From the NCBI GenBank assembly GCA_003184365.1, contig NKYR01000003.1:310001-374000 (forward strand): DNA of 64,000 bases, read 5' to 3'. The translations under genes and the position numbers were made by a program. The stretch comes from Evernia prunastri (lineage: Eukaryota; Ascomycota; Lecanoromycetes; Lecanorales; Parmeliaceae). Position 1 is the first letter of the stretch. Each line of letters begins with the position of its first letter. The notes beneath the pieces were generated by a model. It made no database searches. It had not been told where the DNA came from and saw only the letters and a list, made by a program, of their open reading frames with translations. Below, piece after piece: positions 10,868 to 22,513 of the stretch.

Positions 10868-12034
10868 TCAAAGTCCTGCCCCTTCCATCGCTGGGGTCTC
10901 CTCCTGAACTTCTCCCCGCCCAAGCAAGGCGTCCCTGACTTCCTTTGAGAAATTCTGCTTCTGCTTCATCGTCCAGCGGTTCTGCTGCTCCAGGGAAGTG
11001 TATTCCGTCCACGTTTGATGATGGCCCACCGGCAGTATCAAAATTTCATCAGCGATTAGCAGGGTCACTTCTTTCAGTGCCAGCTTGCTGAATTTCTGGA
11101 ACAGTTTGCGCTGATGTTCTGTCATCTCGGATCCTTCATAGTCACAGGTCCCGATAGAGCATGCGCAATAAGACTGCCCCAAGGTGAGATGGAGATGCCG
11201 TACAGATGTGAGGTGTTTGAGCACCGCATTGTCAACGGTATTGGACCAGGCGGTAACGCAGCTACCATGGGTAACACCGATATCAAGGCACAGGCTTCGA
11301 ATAGAGAGGTTTTGTTTGTTCTGGACGCGATTTCTTACAAAGCGCTCCAGTATATCGGTGCAATTGAAAGTGAATATGTTATTCGTGTAGTGGGTCATCT
11401 TGGATTCGAAATAGATTTGGCGGCAGGTGCGAAATATAGTCAAGCTCAGCTGGTTCGTGATAGGATGTCCCTCATCTGATAGTTTCTGGTAACAGTCCAT
11501 ATGTCGATGTTCCACTGTAGCGTTGTTCCAGGCTACAGTTTCTGGGTCTGTGGCGTCGAAGTTTTTCTGAACCTGCGCTTCGGAGGTAGTCTCGACACAT
11601 ACGAAGTGCGAGAGCTCCACAGAGTCATCGCCATGGACCTGTAATTTCGGAATCAGCGTGGATTCATTTGGATCAAAAGAGTTCGGACTATAGCGCAGGA
11701 CTATGAGTATGACAAGCATTGTTCTCTTAAGACATAGCTTTGGACTCTAGTGTAGTATGGATGAAGGGAAAGTTACTCAGAACGGCGCACTTACGTGGAT
11801 GTTGTCACTATCGTTTTGAAGTATGTGCACTGTTTGGCCTCCGCAAACGAAGTAGTAGATGCGGTTTTTGATCTCTTGTGGTAGCATCAGGAGAGGAGAA
11901 GACGCGTTATGTTCGGCCCTTTAAGATGTTAGAGGGACCGCCCAAGAGGCTGCTTGAACTTACATTGTATTGGAGTCGTGCGCGATACTTCCATTGGCGC
12001 CGTGCGCGACGTTAGCCCTGCTACGCAGCTTCAT
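10868..12034 (-). CDS. DUF7730-like fungal protein, 3 exons
   Basis: Exon 1 (12034-11964) begins MKLRSRANVAHG. A 45-nt intron (CTAAC branch) joins exon 2 (11918-11795), which carries LLMLPQEIKNRIYYFVCGG, and a 156-nt intron (11794-11639) joins exon 3 (11638-10868). The total is 321 aa, all phases consistent. An alternative acceptor at a TTAAG farther upstream would add about 20 residues in the same frame. Exon 3 has FRTCRQIYFESKMTHYTNNI, RSLCLDIGV, a Cys-rich segment (YCACSIGTCDY) and the closing NRWTMKQKQNFSKEVRDALL. The first half resembles an F-box-like fold; substrate or partner is unknown. Confidence 0.7.
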
Positions 12035-13090
12035 GGTTTGAAGGAGGTGTGTGGATGTTAGTGGGTTTGGAAAGGAGGAGAAGAGGTCCAAAGTGGAGGT
12101 TAGAAATGTTGGAGGCTGACAGAGTTGGCAGGAAGGAAAAAAGGAAGGGAAGGAAGATTTGAATTGTTAGAGACGCTAAGTGATCGGGAAGAAGAGGTGT
12201 TGTTCTAGCTATGCTCACCAGATGTCCTTGAAACTGGAACATCTATTGGTCAGTGTGGGTGTCAAGCTACTCCGAATCCGTGGGTACGTTGATTCTGGGT
12301 AAACCCAGGTCATTTTACCTACCTCCTGAACACAACATTTTACATTCTTCCCTTTGCTCGCAACTTCCTGTTCTTGACTCATGATCGGACAACATCCATC
12401 TTCAAGGGTACTCAACTAACTCCCCCATGCGTAGTCCTCATCAGCCACAATCGCCACTAATTCTTTCAACGAGGTAAAACGTAGCGGACAGGCGATTTCT
12501 AGGCTTAGGTTGATGGTTTGTGGTTGGTGCTGTTTGGTATTCGATCAGGGTGTAGGAGTAATATCCTTTCACAGCTCTCATATTACTTGCACTGCCGGAT
12601 TCAGAAGCTCATTCCCATTCGATGATCCTCGTTTGAGGAACCTCATCACGGTGCTTTGACAGCCGTGATTGCGCATAGCCATTAGCAAGTTGAGTATGGC
12701 CTCTGATAGTAAATGGCCCACAGGAGTGCTCCGTGCTTATGCCCACCGATGCGGTAGAGAGGGGTGTGAGGTGTCGAATGACATATTCTAAACGAAATGG
12801 AGGTAAATTAAGTGATCCGCGTTCCGTAGTTGACACATCAATTGCGTTATCACATATCACACACGATTTCAAGAATCAACACCCAGCCGGCGGAACGGCA
12901 ACGACGACACCTGGATGGCCTCAGACTCAAAAGTTTGCTTGCTGAACAAGCTGCTTGTCTCAAGGTATGGGGTAATCGACGTATATTTACCTCTGAACCG
13001 TGGAGATTCCTTGCGCCGTGTAATGCTTATAGTACACATCTCCCCCGTCCGCTCTTTCTTATAGAAACTGCCTCAGCCTCTCGTCCATTA
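12035..13090. other. Intergenic stretch, no gene supported
   Basis: Contains short frames only. A purine-rich run (12,120-12,155, GGAAGG-type) lies upstream of the minus-strand gene ending at 10,868, in its likely promoter. Confidence 0.4.
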
Positions 13091-14088
13091 TCAAGCCCCA
13101 TACTTCATCTCCTTAAAAGGGTATCTAATGGTATCATCCTTCCTCAAGTACATCTTCTTCCGTTTCTTCGTGACCTGATGCTCCACGAAAACCTCCTTCA
13201 CATGCTGTGCCATGAACTTCCGAATGAATCTTGGATCCCATAGTTCGCTCGCCACACCAAGGTCTTTGCAACAGCGTCTAAGAGCTGTAGACTTGCATCC
13301 TTCGACTGCGGTAGGAATGCCTTCTGGCGAGAAGTAGTCTTGTTCGCCGCGGGCGACAGACACGAGCCTGTAGAGCTAGTTATCAGTAGAGTTTCTATGC
13401 CTAATTGAGGGAAAAACGTGAAATCCAAAACATACCTCCCCAATGCGACGAGAGCGTACTCTCTTGTCACCGCCTTCGCTGTCACTATCGTCTCCCCTCT
13501 AGGCGCCAAGCCCCATCCTCCTGGCCCAAATGCTTGATTTAAAATTCTCCTATACTTGATCTCTGGAAGATATATAATGCCATCTGGCTTGACCTCAATC
13601 TCATCTGGCTCTATGGGCGCAAGCAGTGCCTTTGCGGCTTCGGGCGAGAAGGCTTCGCTGGAGAGACCGTGAAAGGAACGCGTCCAGTCGACTTGGCGAG
13701 CACCTTCATCTAGGATAACGTTTTGGTCATTGAGACCGGAGGTCAGGTCAGCTGTGTCGGTCGAAATCGTTTCTGGAGATTGAGATGGCTGAGGATCGAG
13801 AGAGGTAGACTTCGAGGCTGGCGAAGCTGCTTCTTGTTGCGCACGGTAGACGTTCGTCGAGGAGAATGCTCGTCTGGCTTCAACATGTCTTGCAGACCGT
13901 CGTGCAGCGTCTTCTCTGCTGGAGTTGGGAGGGTTTGAAGTCTCGTGTAGGGGGCTGGAGAAGTCTCGCGGCAGTCTTCGAGGTTTGCCTCTGTGCGGAA
14001 GTGCTGTTGTGAAACTGACGGCGAAGGTACGTGATGTTTTTGAAATCTGTAGACACCAGGAGGCTCTCTGGAGGGTAAGTGTAGCCAT
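13091..14088 (-). CDS. MGM101: Mitochondrial genome maintenance protein Mgm101
   Basis: Exon 1 (14088-13436) and exon 2 (13367-13091), with a 68-nt intron (GTATGT...CTACAG), give 309 aa in frame. Mgm101 is a Rad52-like single-strand-annealing protein of mitochondrial nucleoids needed for mtDNA recombination and maintenance. The N-terminus is Arg/Ser-rich and poor in acidic residues, as a mitochondrial presequence should be (MATLTLQRASWCLQISKTSR). The conserved core starts at EPDEIEVKPDGIIYLPEIKY and continues LNQAFGPGGWGLAPRGE, ALVALGRLVSVARGEQDYF, EGCKSTALRRCCKDLGVASE and a basic C-terminus (TKKRKKMYLRKD). The start is the first ATG; the upstream extension lacks one. It is divergent from the biotin ligase gene. 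Confidence 0.95.
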
Positions 14089-14919
14089 GGGACAGGTGCT
14101 TTTGGAGGCGGTGGCTGCCTCGGAAGAATATTGAGGTAGAGAAAATCGAGCTTGGACCCTGTCTTGGCAGGCACGCGCCAAGCCTACTGTATGGAACGCG
14201 TGTGGCGAATTTTGCAGACAGATCTGCTCAAGAGCGCACCGTGTGAACGCTGACGAAAATTACATTTGTGATGCGACTTTTGAACAAGTGACTGGGAGAA
14301 GAAGATTTTGATTCTATCAATACGGCGACTGTGACATCTGCCAAAAACCGCCGAGATCAGTGTATCAAAGTCCGCAACGACGCAGTCAGCTTATGCGTTC
14401 TTCGTCTCTGTCCTCCGATCATTTCCCTGCCTCTTCCAGCATTCTCTAAAGACTTCCATCTATGTGTGTGAGCAAGCGGGATCAGTGGATTTCTAGATTT
14501 TCGTTGGCTAGATGATTGGGAAGCGCCGATGAAAGGCTGCTAGATCAACAGAAAGACTTACCTCCTTCCGACAGGTCCTCCAGTCCTTCTTATCGAAGTA
14601 GCAGTCATTCATCTTTGTTTGTTCGGCTTGAACAGGTCAGCTACTGGGGCAGTGTGTCTCAAGGAGCCTTTAATCGTGTGTCTGTACCCGAACAGCCTGT
14701 GGTGTATATTCTCTTGTCCCTGACCGCCACAGTCAGCGTAGAAGCCTCAGATTTTTGAAGCTCTAATAGTCACCAGTCATCTGGCTCATCATCCTCTTCT
14801 ATCTTGCGTGGCTCCTCAGCCTCATTGGAGCTCGACATCGATTTATCAATCCGTCGTGCTGTGGTTGAGATTTCGACCTCGAAATTAGGAGAAAATCTTG
14901 GCTCGGCAAAAAGTAAGTT
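14089..14919. promoter_or_regulatory. Shared intergenic region of divergent MGM101 and BPL1
   Basis: An 831-bp region between the two divergent start codons must contain both promoters and 5' UTRs. I see no TATA box or known operator. One open frame (14,516-14,758) has no recognisable features. Confidence 0.45.
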
Positions 14920-17146
14920 ATGGCAACTAAAAGGATGAACGTACTGGTGTATTCAGGTCAGTTGATGAAAGCTGAATAATCTACTTTCCTCTCATACATC
15001 AACCTTACTTTCTTCATTCAGGTAATGGTTGCACTGTAGAAGCTGTCCGCCACTGCGTTTACAGTCTCCGGCGCCTCCTCTCACCCAACTATGCTGTCAT
15101 CTCTATTGACGGGAACGCTATTATCAAGGAACCCTGGACAGCTTCCTGCGCTCTGCTGGTCTTCCCTGGAGGTGCAGACCTCGGCTACTGTCGCACATTA
15201 AATGGAGAGGGCAACCGCAGAATCAGTCAGTACGTCGAAAGAGGCGGCTTGTACATGGGGTTTTGTGCCGGCGCCTACTATGGGAGCAAGCGATGCGAAT
15301 TCGAAGAAGGCAACCAAAAGCTTGAAGTCGTGGGTGAGCGAGAGCTAGCCTTCTACCCAGGAACCTGCAGGGGACTTGCATTTCCTGGCTTTGTCTACCA
15401 CAGCGAAGAAGGTGCTAGAGCCGTTGAGCTCAAAGTCTCCAAGACTGGCCTGACCAAAGGGTCTTTGCCTGATGTTTTCAGATCATATTGGAACGGAGGT
15501 GGTGTTTTCGTTGATGCCCCGAAATTCCAAGACAAGGGTGTCGAGATCCTAGCCAGCTACACTCAAGACTTGTTGGCTGATCCCGGCGAAGGCGCTGCTG
15601 CCGTAGTATATTGTAAGGTCGGCGATGGAGCTGCTGTACTTACATCGCCCCATCCAGAGTAAGTTACAGAAGTTCCAAACTGAGGCCTTCCGCTTACTTT
15701 CTCGCAAGGTTTGCTGCCGTAAACCTCGATCAAGACTCGGATGTAGATGGCTACGCCAAAGTCGTGGAAGTCTTGGCCGAAGATGATAAACAGAGAACAG
15801 ATTTCTTGAAGGCTTGCTTGCTGAAGCTCGGTTTAAGGGTCAGCCAGGAAAACACTGCGGTACCTTCCCTCTCCCGACTCCATTTATCTTCAATGATTCC
15901 AGGTGGGACTTCAAACATAATGGCTGGTTTGCAAGAGATCATCTCTATCGCGGATGGCGAAGAGTACATCAAGGACGATAATGACACCTTCCATTTGGAG
16001 AAACCCTCTGCATGGTCACTTGGCTCCCTAGCCAAAGCTCTGACTGGTGAAACAAGTGAGAAGACTGACCATGGTGATGATGACGAGGATAGAATTATCG
16101 ACTATAATAGCGTCATCAAGCGTATGGTGGTACACGAAAAGGAGCCGCCACCAAGCAAAGAGACGCCGTACTTCAATCACGATGCATTCTACGCGAACTT
16201 GAAAAACTATGAAAGTAAGACACCAGAAACAAAGGATGGGTTTGGCAACAACATATTGTACGGAGAAGTGGTCACAAGCACCAACACTATGCTCGAAAAG
16301 TACACCAATACCTACGTCGTAGTCATTGCAGATCAGAGCTAAGCAATACAGAAATACCGAGATACTTCGACGCCTTCCATCCGGCTTTACTGCGACGGCT
16401 ACCGTTCAAGTGGCTGGCCGAGGTCGCGGCTCCAATGTATGGGTCTCTCCTGCTGGGTCCCTCATGTTCTCCACGGTCGTTCGCCACGCAGTCTCCTTAA
16501 CTTCTCACGCGCCAGTTGTCTTCCTGCAATATCTCGCGGCGTTGGCTATAGTGGAGGGCGTCAAGACGTATGATGTTGGCTACAAGGACATGCAGGTCAA
16601 ATTGAAATGGCCCAACGACATCTGTGAGTGTTTCCTCCAAGTTTTCGCCAGCATCTCTTACCAACAGACTTAGATGCCGTCGATCCTTCATCCAAGAACC
16701 TTGTCAAGATAGGCGGTATTTTGGTCAACTCTCACTACGATTCCTCGGAGTTCCTCTCCGTCATAGGTATCGGCCTCAATACCACCAACGCCGCTCCCAC
16801 AACTTCGCTCAACGCTCTCAACCCTCCGTCACCCTTCACGCTTGAGAAGCTCCTCGCCCGCATCCTTACCACCTTCTCGGCGCTGTACAGCAAGTTCGTC
16901 CGGACCGGCTTCGACAAGTCCTTTGAGCAAATGTACTACAAGCACTGGCTGCACACAGATCAAATCGTGACGCTTGAGGCGGAAGGGGGTGTCAGAGCTC
17001 GTATCAAGGGGATAACGAGGGATTGGGGATTGCTACTTGCTGAAGAACTAGGGTGGGAGGATCGAGCTACGGGGAAGATATGGACGTTGCAGAGTGATAG
17101 TAATAGCTTTGACTTCTTCAAAGGGCTGGTGAAACGTAAGGTTTGA
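14920..17146 (+). CDS. BPL1: Biotin--protein ligase (holocarboxylase synthetase)
   Basis: Five exons (14920-14956, 15022-15658, 15709-16299, 16352-16623, 16674-17146) with introns of 65, 50, 52 and 50 nt, every phase checked, give 669 aa, close to the yeast enzyme's 690. It activates biotin to biotinyl-AMP and transfers it to acetyl-CoA and pyruvate carboxylases. The N-terminal half is the fungal glutamine-amidotransferase-like domain (MNVLVYSGNGCTVEAV, LVFPGGADLGYC, GLYMGFCAGAYYGS). The C-terminal catalytic domain shows the ATP/biotin loop GRGRGSNVWVSP, then GSLMFSTVV, the KLKWPNDIY Lys, and VKIGGILVNS, followed by the small C-terminal domain. A slightly later ATG (14935) could also be used. 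Confidence 0.95.
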
Positions 17147-18151
17147 CGGTGAGAATGTTAAACGCAGTCAAATACGTGTGATTTTGGTCAAAGTCCGCTT
17201 TCAAAACTAATCAACACTTTTCCCTCTGTGACTTCCAGATATGGCGAGACGTAATACTGAAGTCTGATGCCCAAAGCCCCGCCAGCTCACCCTACATCTC
17301 CGGCGCGGAGCTTTCCCTAAGAGCCTTCATAAGCAGCCATTGCCTCCATGAAATAGCTCCGTGCCTCCAAAGCTCACTCTGAAGCCGGTGTTGCACTGCC
17401 TCGCAATCCCTGGGAAGACGTCGGTCAAGTCCATACTAATCGTCGTGAAGTGACCAAATCCGATCAAAGGTGTGCAGATAAGATCTTCGTGACGGTGCCT
17501 GGCTGGTCGGAACTACGCCCCTTTGGACTGTGGGGGAGAGGGAAGAGGCTGTCGGTTGGGGAGGTCAGGTCGGTGGGTTGAAGGTGTGCAGCTCTTTGAT
17601 AGGAGAGAAAGAGTCGATGGCCAGGAGGAATGCGGGTTCAAGGAAGTGAAACGGTGACTTATTTTGGTGGTTCGGTTTGGATGGTGCTGTGTTGTTGTGG
17701 AAAGAGTACGATGGCGGAAGTCAGGTCAGCAGGAAGAGCTTTACTGAGAAAGCAGGTGCGTTCAATGTTGTGCCAAGCATTACCTCAAATGCGTCACCTC
17801 AACTTTGACCATCCAAGCTAAACCTTTCAAGCTTCGTGCACAATTCACGTATTGTAAAGTTCATTGAAATCACAGTCTAGATACCACTCCACTTAGCCAG
17901 CCCATCAATTTAGGTCTGGAGTCTAACAGCGAGCCACCGCCTAAGCCTTCATTGTCCTGCCCACAGGTTCCATCCTCAGCTCAACACTCAAACATACAAC
18001 GCGGAGGCCATCTTCGACTCAATAATCGGGACCTGGCCTTGTTCACACTGTATGTATATGGGTTACTGCCACCATATCTACGCATACGCAGTAGCATCTA
18101 GGCTTGGGGCCGTCATCTTAAATCATTGGAAGCTGAGTTGTCGGTCGATAA
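17147..18151. other. Intergenic stretch, no gene supported
   Basis: Downstream of BPL1. Only a 63-codon frame (17,630-17,821) and other short ones occur. No repeat or RNA gene seen. Confidence 0.45.
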
Positions 18152-19117
18152 GATGGCAGACCGAGTGGAAATTGCGGGAGTAAACCCGCTGACTCAAGCC
18201 ATGTCAGTCAGGACTCTGAAACGACCCTATGGTATAGTGATCTTAAGCTGACAGCCTCTATCATCAGCACCGCAAACAATGGAGATTCTCTTCTCCTTCG
18301 CCTACCTCCGGAAATAAGAAACCTAGTCTATCGGGAAGTCCTTGGCGGCCAGCTTATCCATATCCACATGAAGGACAAGAAATTCTCGCATCATCTGTGT
18401 CAGGCTGAGATCTCTGAGAAGAATGCTCAAGACTTATTCAACGCTTCCAAAGAACCGTGGTTTGCTAAAAGGATTGAAGACAGACACGCGGCTTGTTGCG
18501 AGCAGAATATCTCGGATAAGGAATGCTCATCCTATGAAGATAGTGTCATCCCCGAGAACAGAAACTACGCCCTGCTAGATATCGCCCTCTTACGTTGCTG
18601 CCGGCAAACCTACCTGGAAGCTTACCGCATTCTTCTCTCAACCAGTACTTTCTCGTTCACAAATGCCACGACTTTACTTCTTTTCTTCCTCTCCTCAGAA
18701 CCACAGGTAGCGGCAGAGCTGCACTCGGCTGTTCGTAGTTTGCACTTGTCAATGAAGACTCATGCCGGAGAGGACGAGTCCTATTGGAAAAGGTTGTGTG
18801 ATATTGTAATCAAATACCTGGGAGCTTTACAGCGTGTTTACATCGATATCGAGCAGAGACCAATCTGGTTTGCCTTACGTGGTTACGAAGAGCCGGCAAA
18901 GAGCCCTCTACTCAACACTCTAGTGGTGCTAAGGGACTTGCCACTGTCTACAGTCACCGTCACCGTCTCTGACGCTCATATTTTAGACTTTAAAAATGAT
19001 GAGAGGAACCGCGAGAACCGGTGGACGATGACGCAGAAGCAGGAGTGGGCGGAGTATGTTAGGAGGGCCTTGCTCCGTCAAGAAGAGCTAGCGCCTATAG
19101 CCGGAGAAGAACACTGA
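18152..19117 (+). CDS. DUF7730-like fungal protein, start unresolved
   Basis: The frame is open from 18152 but its first in-frame ATG (18368) lies after the conserved LLLRLPPEIRNLVYREVLGG segment, so the true start is in an upstream exon or the 5' end is damaged. A candidate first exon starts at the ATG at 18153 (MADRVEIAGVNPLTQ) and ends at GTATAG, but its phase does not fit the available acceptors. Later landmarks are LLRCCRQTYLEAYRILLSTS, TFSFTNATTLLLFF, VRSLHLSM and the closing NRWTMTQKQEWAEYVRRALL. Its C-terminal block is the clearest copy of the family signature in the window. Confidence 0.6.
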   Translation, partial: DGRPSGNCGSKPADSSHVSQDSETTLWYSDLKLTASIISTANNGDSLLLRLPPEIRNLVYREVLGGQLIHIHMKDKKFSHHLCQAEISEKNAQDLFNASKEPWFAKRIEDRHAACCEQNISDKECSSYEDSVIPENRNYALLDIALLRCCRQTYLEAYRILLSTSTFSFTNATTLLLFFLSSEPQVAAELHSAVRSLHLSMKTHAGEDESYWKRLCDIVIKYLGALQRVYIDIEQRPIWFALRGYEEPAKSPLLNTLVVLRDLPLSTVTVTVSDAHILDFKNDERNRENRWTMTQKQEWAEYVRRALLRQEELAPIAGEEH

Positions 19118-19661
19118 TTGTTGAGAGGTCAGTGGGCTGGAATTTGTGCTTGGGAAAGTGGCTGACCAAAATCCACCTGTATAGATACTTTGGCGGATGA
19201 TCTGACAGTTGCTTGGACTATCTCACGCAGAGCGATAGCATGTATCAGTGAGCTGAGAGGAGGAGCTGCGACTGGCTTGCACTATGTGTCTCTTCAGTGG
19301 AAGATGAGACTCCCTGCTTCTTCGCTAAGTTCAATGAACAGATGACACAAGTCTATGCGAGAGCATTCACTGCACCCCTTTCTGGCTGGATAGGCGTGCT
19401 GCCCGAAATCGAGTCTTCTTCGCAGCCTCAAAAAACTCCTTTCCCTCTTCACCCTCTCCCCATACATCCACCCCAACCGACGCACCTTCCGCCTTCCAAA
19501 TTGCGCGCGCATCACGTCATTATTTCTAGACTCCAGTCCGGGGTCTATGCTGAGAAATTGCTGAGCGCGACCATAATGATGAGACATGAATTCTGAATAT
19601 ATGACTCTTGAATGATGACCAATGAGATGCCTTCGACCATCTATGTTTCCTTCGAAACAGT

Positions 19662-19937
19662 ATGTCCGACGGCTTGGACTGCGAATCTTATTCCGAGACG
19701 TATTCAGAAAAGTATTTAGAACAGATGGAAGAGGACGCCCCTTCTACCCTTCCAAGTTTCTCCACTCCTTATCGTCCATGGCGCATACTTCGGGAATCAG
19801 CAGGTGGCCGGGAGAAAAGGGAGTCGAGGCACAGCAGACATGGACATGAATCAGTCGAGCATATCTATAAGCGCCGCTCCTTCCCCACCTTCGTCTTATA
19901 CCCAGTCTCACGCTTACCCATAGAGCTTTTTTACTGA
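19662..19937 (+). CDS. Possible small acidic/basic protein, 91 aa
   Basis: ATG-initiated frame with a Ser/Tyr/Glu-rich start (MSDGLDCESYSETYSEKYLE), an Arg/His/Ser-rich middle and a hydrophobic end. No homology recognised. It converges on the membrane-protein gene, with only 32 bp between the stop codons. Composition is gene-like but evidence is weak. Confidence 0.3.
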   Translation: MSDGLDCESYSETYSEKYLEQMEEDAPSTLPSFSTPYRPWRILRESAGGREKRESRHSRHGHESVEHIYKRRSFPTFVLYPVSRLPIELFY

Positions 19938-19969
19938 TGTTTAATTGTTTCTCTTGTCTCCACCTCACA

Positions 19970-22046
19970 CTAGCGACGATGACAGTGGTACATTAGATCC
20001 TGCAGGGCTGTCTGCAAGATTCTGCAAATGTAGAGCGATAGGGTCCTGAACTTTGAAAGGTCCAGTGCAGCATTGTTCAAAGACTCGAATGAGATATTCG
20101 GCATGTGAAAAGGTGGAAGGATAGGGAATCGGACGGCCCCAGCATGAACCCGCCACTGAGATAGGAATGCTGTGGGTCGGCGAAGGACCGTTTGCAGTAT
20201 CTCGAACGCGGTCGTCGAATGCCGGACGATCTCTTTCACATGGGCCACCTCGCTAATGCTGACCAGCAGCTCCCCGCCCGCAAGCTTCTGCGTCACCTGC
20301 GCGTCCGACACCATCGACGCCATCCGGGTGCCGAGGAATTTCATGTCGGTGGTGGAGAGTTGGAGCCACCTGTCGTCTCCGCAGGGGATCCAGTAGAACC
20401 AGAGGATGTCCCTCCCCGTGTTGGAATTGCCTCTGAGGGGGAAGACGGGGCCGATGGCGGCTTCCGCATCCACTTTCGGCAGAGCAGCTTTGTCGGTGAG
20501 GACCCGGGCAGAAGGGATGGCGACCGTGTTGCCGTTGACGTTGAGAACCAGGACGCAGGAATCGTAGAGTTCCATTCCTGTGAGCTTGGAGCCGAATAAC
20601 CAGCAGGCGCTCGATAGCGTTGTGTCGCCGATGATTTCGGCGATGTTGATCTGGATCTTTTCGTTGCTCACGAGATCGGCTGTAAGTGGATATTCTGTTC
20701 TCAAGTCGTATGCTTTCTCCATACTCTGCAGGTCTTCCTCGTAGCAATACAGCCCTCGAGGATGAACATGCATTTGATACTTGGACAATGCGCAGACGAG
20801 ATTCCGAACCCGCGACCTGAGCTCGATCGAGAGTACTTTCCAATCTTTCCTCAACAGTATTGGGTGGTGGAATACCCTGTCAGTTCCCTCGGCAAAATGA
20901 TAGAACACCGATCGCAATGCCAACCACGCGAACTGGAAGCCGGTCCAAATCGCGAAGACTCTTGAGCTCTGTCTGCTCAGGACCATGTATGTCGCGATGA
21001 TGGTCCCTGTACAGACTCCACCGCCAAGTCCCCAGGCAAATTTCCAGAACAGACTGTGGCGGACGTTCTGAGGTGCGCCGAGCAGTATCTTGTGATGACC
21101 ACCTGCTTTGATTGGAGTGGGCAATTGTCCCGCGATGATGTCCATTTCGCGCTCCTTCACCTTTTCGGAGAATTCGCGAGACAGGCCCAAAAGCTGTAAG
21201 AGGACAGAAACGAAGAGGAAAAAGGCCCAACAGCATCCACTGATGAGACACAGCGCGGTAGCTCCGTGCTCCCACAAAGCAACCAATTCTACAAGCTTGA
21301 CAACGGAGAATAGGATGGCCATCCAATCCGTCCACGCATTTCGCGTACTGCTCTCTCTGGAGTAGGCATCTTGGATGAGGACGTTCGTCTGAAGCGATCC
21401 CGTAACTTCGCTTTCCGGCACGAGTTCCAAAATGCCTGATGTGCATTGATCGAACGCGTAGACATCGTGACGGGAAATCTCCACGGTCTCCGTGTCAGAC
21501 GTGCTGTGAGCGTTTTCCGACACCGCCCCGCGCACGCCAACCTTGCAAGCAACGCCGAGAGCACCAGTGACCCTCGATTTCTTCTGCAAGGTTTTGCTAT
21601 CGAGATCCAGACTCAGACCGATGGCGGCGTCGGTCTCTCGACTCCTCACGGAGCCAATCCGGCGTCGCGGCCGCCACGCAAGCTCTGATGACGGACAAGG
21701 CGCCGAAAATGCTCATGGTGCCCCAGAGCAGGCCCGCCGCTCCTTTGTTTCCGAGTACGAGCGAGGCGGCGGTCGTCGATCCAATCAGCGCTGTCAACGC
21801 GCCTATCTCGATGAGACCGCCACCGAGGTTCAGCGATGAAGCTACCGAAGCGCGCGATGTTTCGTTGGCCATGATGCATGTCGGTCGGAGCTGAAATGGA
21901 ATTTCGTTGAGGCCGAGTACCCCTCTTACCACTCTGCAACTGGACAATTGCTTGCCGCTACTGCGAAGCTTGTCAGCGATGGGCGCATATGCCAAGGCGT
22001 CTAAAGTACCTAAGTAGAAGAGGGAAAAGAGATGCCAAGACGGCAT
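19970..22046 (-). CDS. Multi-pass fungal membrane protein interrupted by a frameshift
   Basis: Two overlapping minus-strand frames, 22046-21597 and 21649-19970, read as one protein of about 680 aa. The first ends ...IRACVAAATPDWLR and the second resumes ETDAAIGLSLDLDSK, with the switch near 21,610-21,655. No intron with matching phase fits there. Hydrophobic segments include LIEIGALTALIGSTTAASLV, LLWGTMSIFGALSVI, ALCLISGCCWAFFLFVSVLL, VCTGTIIATYMVL and VFAIWTGFQFAWLALRSVF. A long C-terminal soluble part contains GRDILWFYWIPCGDDRW. Function is unknown; it looks like the fungal families of large plasma- or endomembrane proteins with a C-terminal cytosolic domain. The start at MPSWHLFSLFYLG is plausible; a further 5' exon near 22,150-22,240 (MYPKRVYELEA) is possible. 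Confidence 0.6.
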
Positions 22047-22513
22047 CGGAATAACTTTGACTGCGGTCTCGCCAATAGAATAGCTTCAGGGTCCAACACA
22101 GCCAAGTGAGCCAACAGGCCCAACACGAGGTAAAGTAAAGTACTCGTACATCGAGGACGAGGACGATGACAACGTTTCTTCCTTCAATGGGCAAAGCTTG
22201 CGGCCTAATAATTGCTTCCAATTCATACACCCTCTTTGGATACATGGCGATGGCTAATTGGAAGTGGCACACGGAGGACAATGGATTGATTGGTGTCCGG
22301 GTAGCGGAAACATGCGTCTTACGTTCCTTCGCTGAATAATTGGACGCGTTTCGGCTTTGGTAAAAGTGTTCCTTACAAATACAGAGCTAAAGAACACAGC
22401 GTGAGGTTGCGAATTGACTTTAATACTACTATCCTGTATTATTGAAGCTCCTCATTGATAACTACCTGCAGCTCGACCTTCCTCCCCTGCCCCATCCATT
22501 ATCTGCAGCCAAG

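Noticed and set aside
20192..20599. 135-codon plus-strand frame
   Set aside because: Antisense shadow of the minus-strand membrane-protein exon; composition is repetitive and shows no domain.
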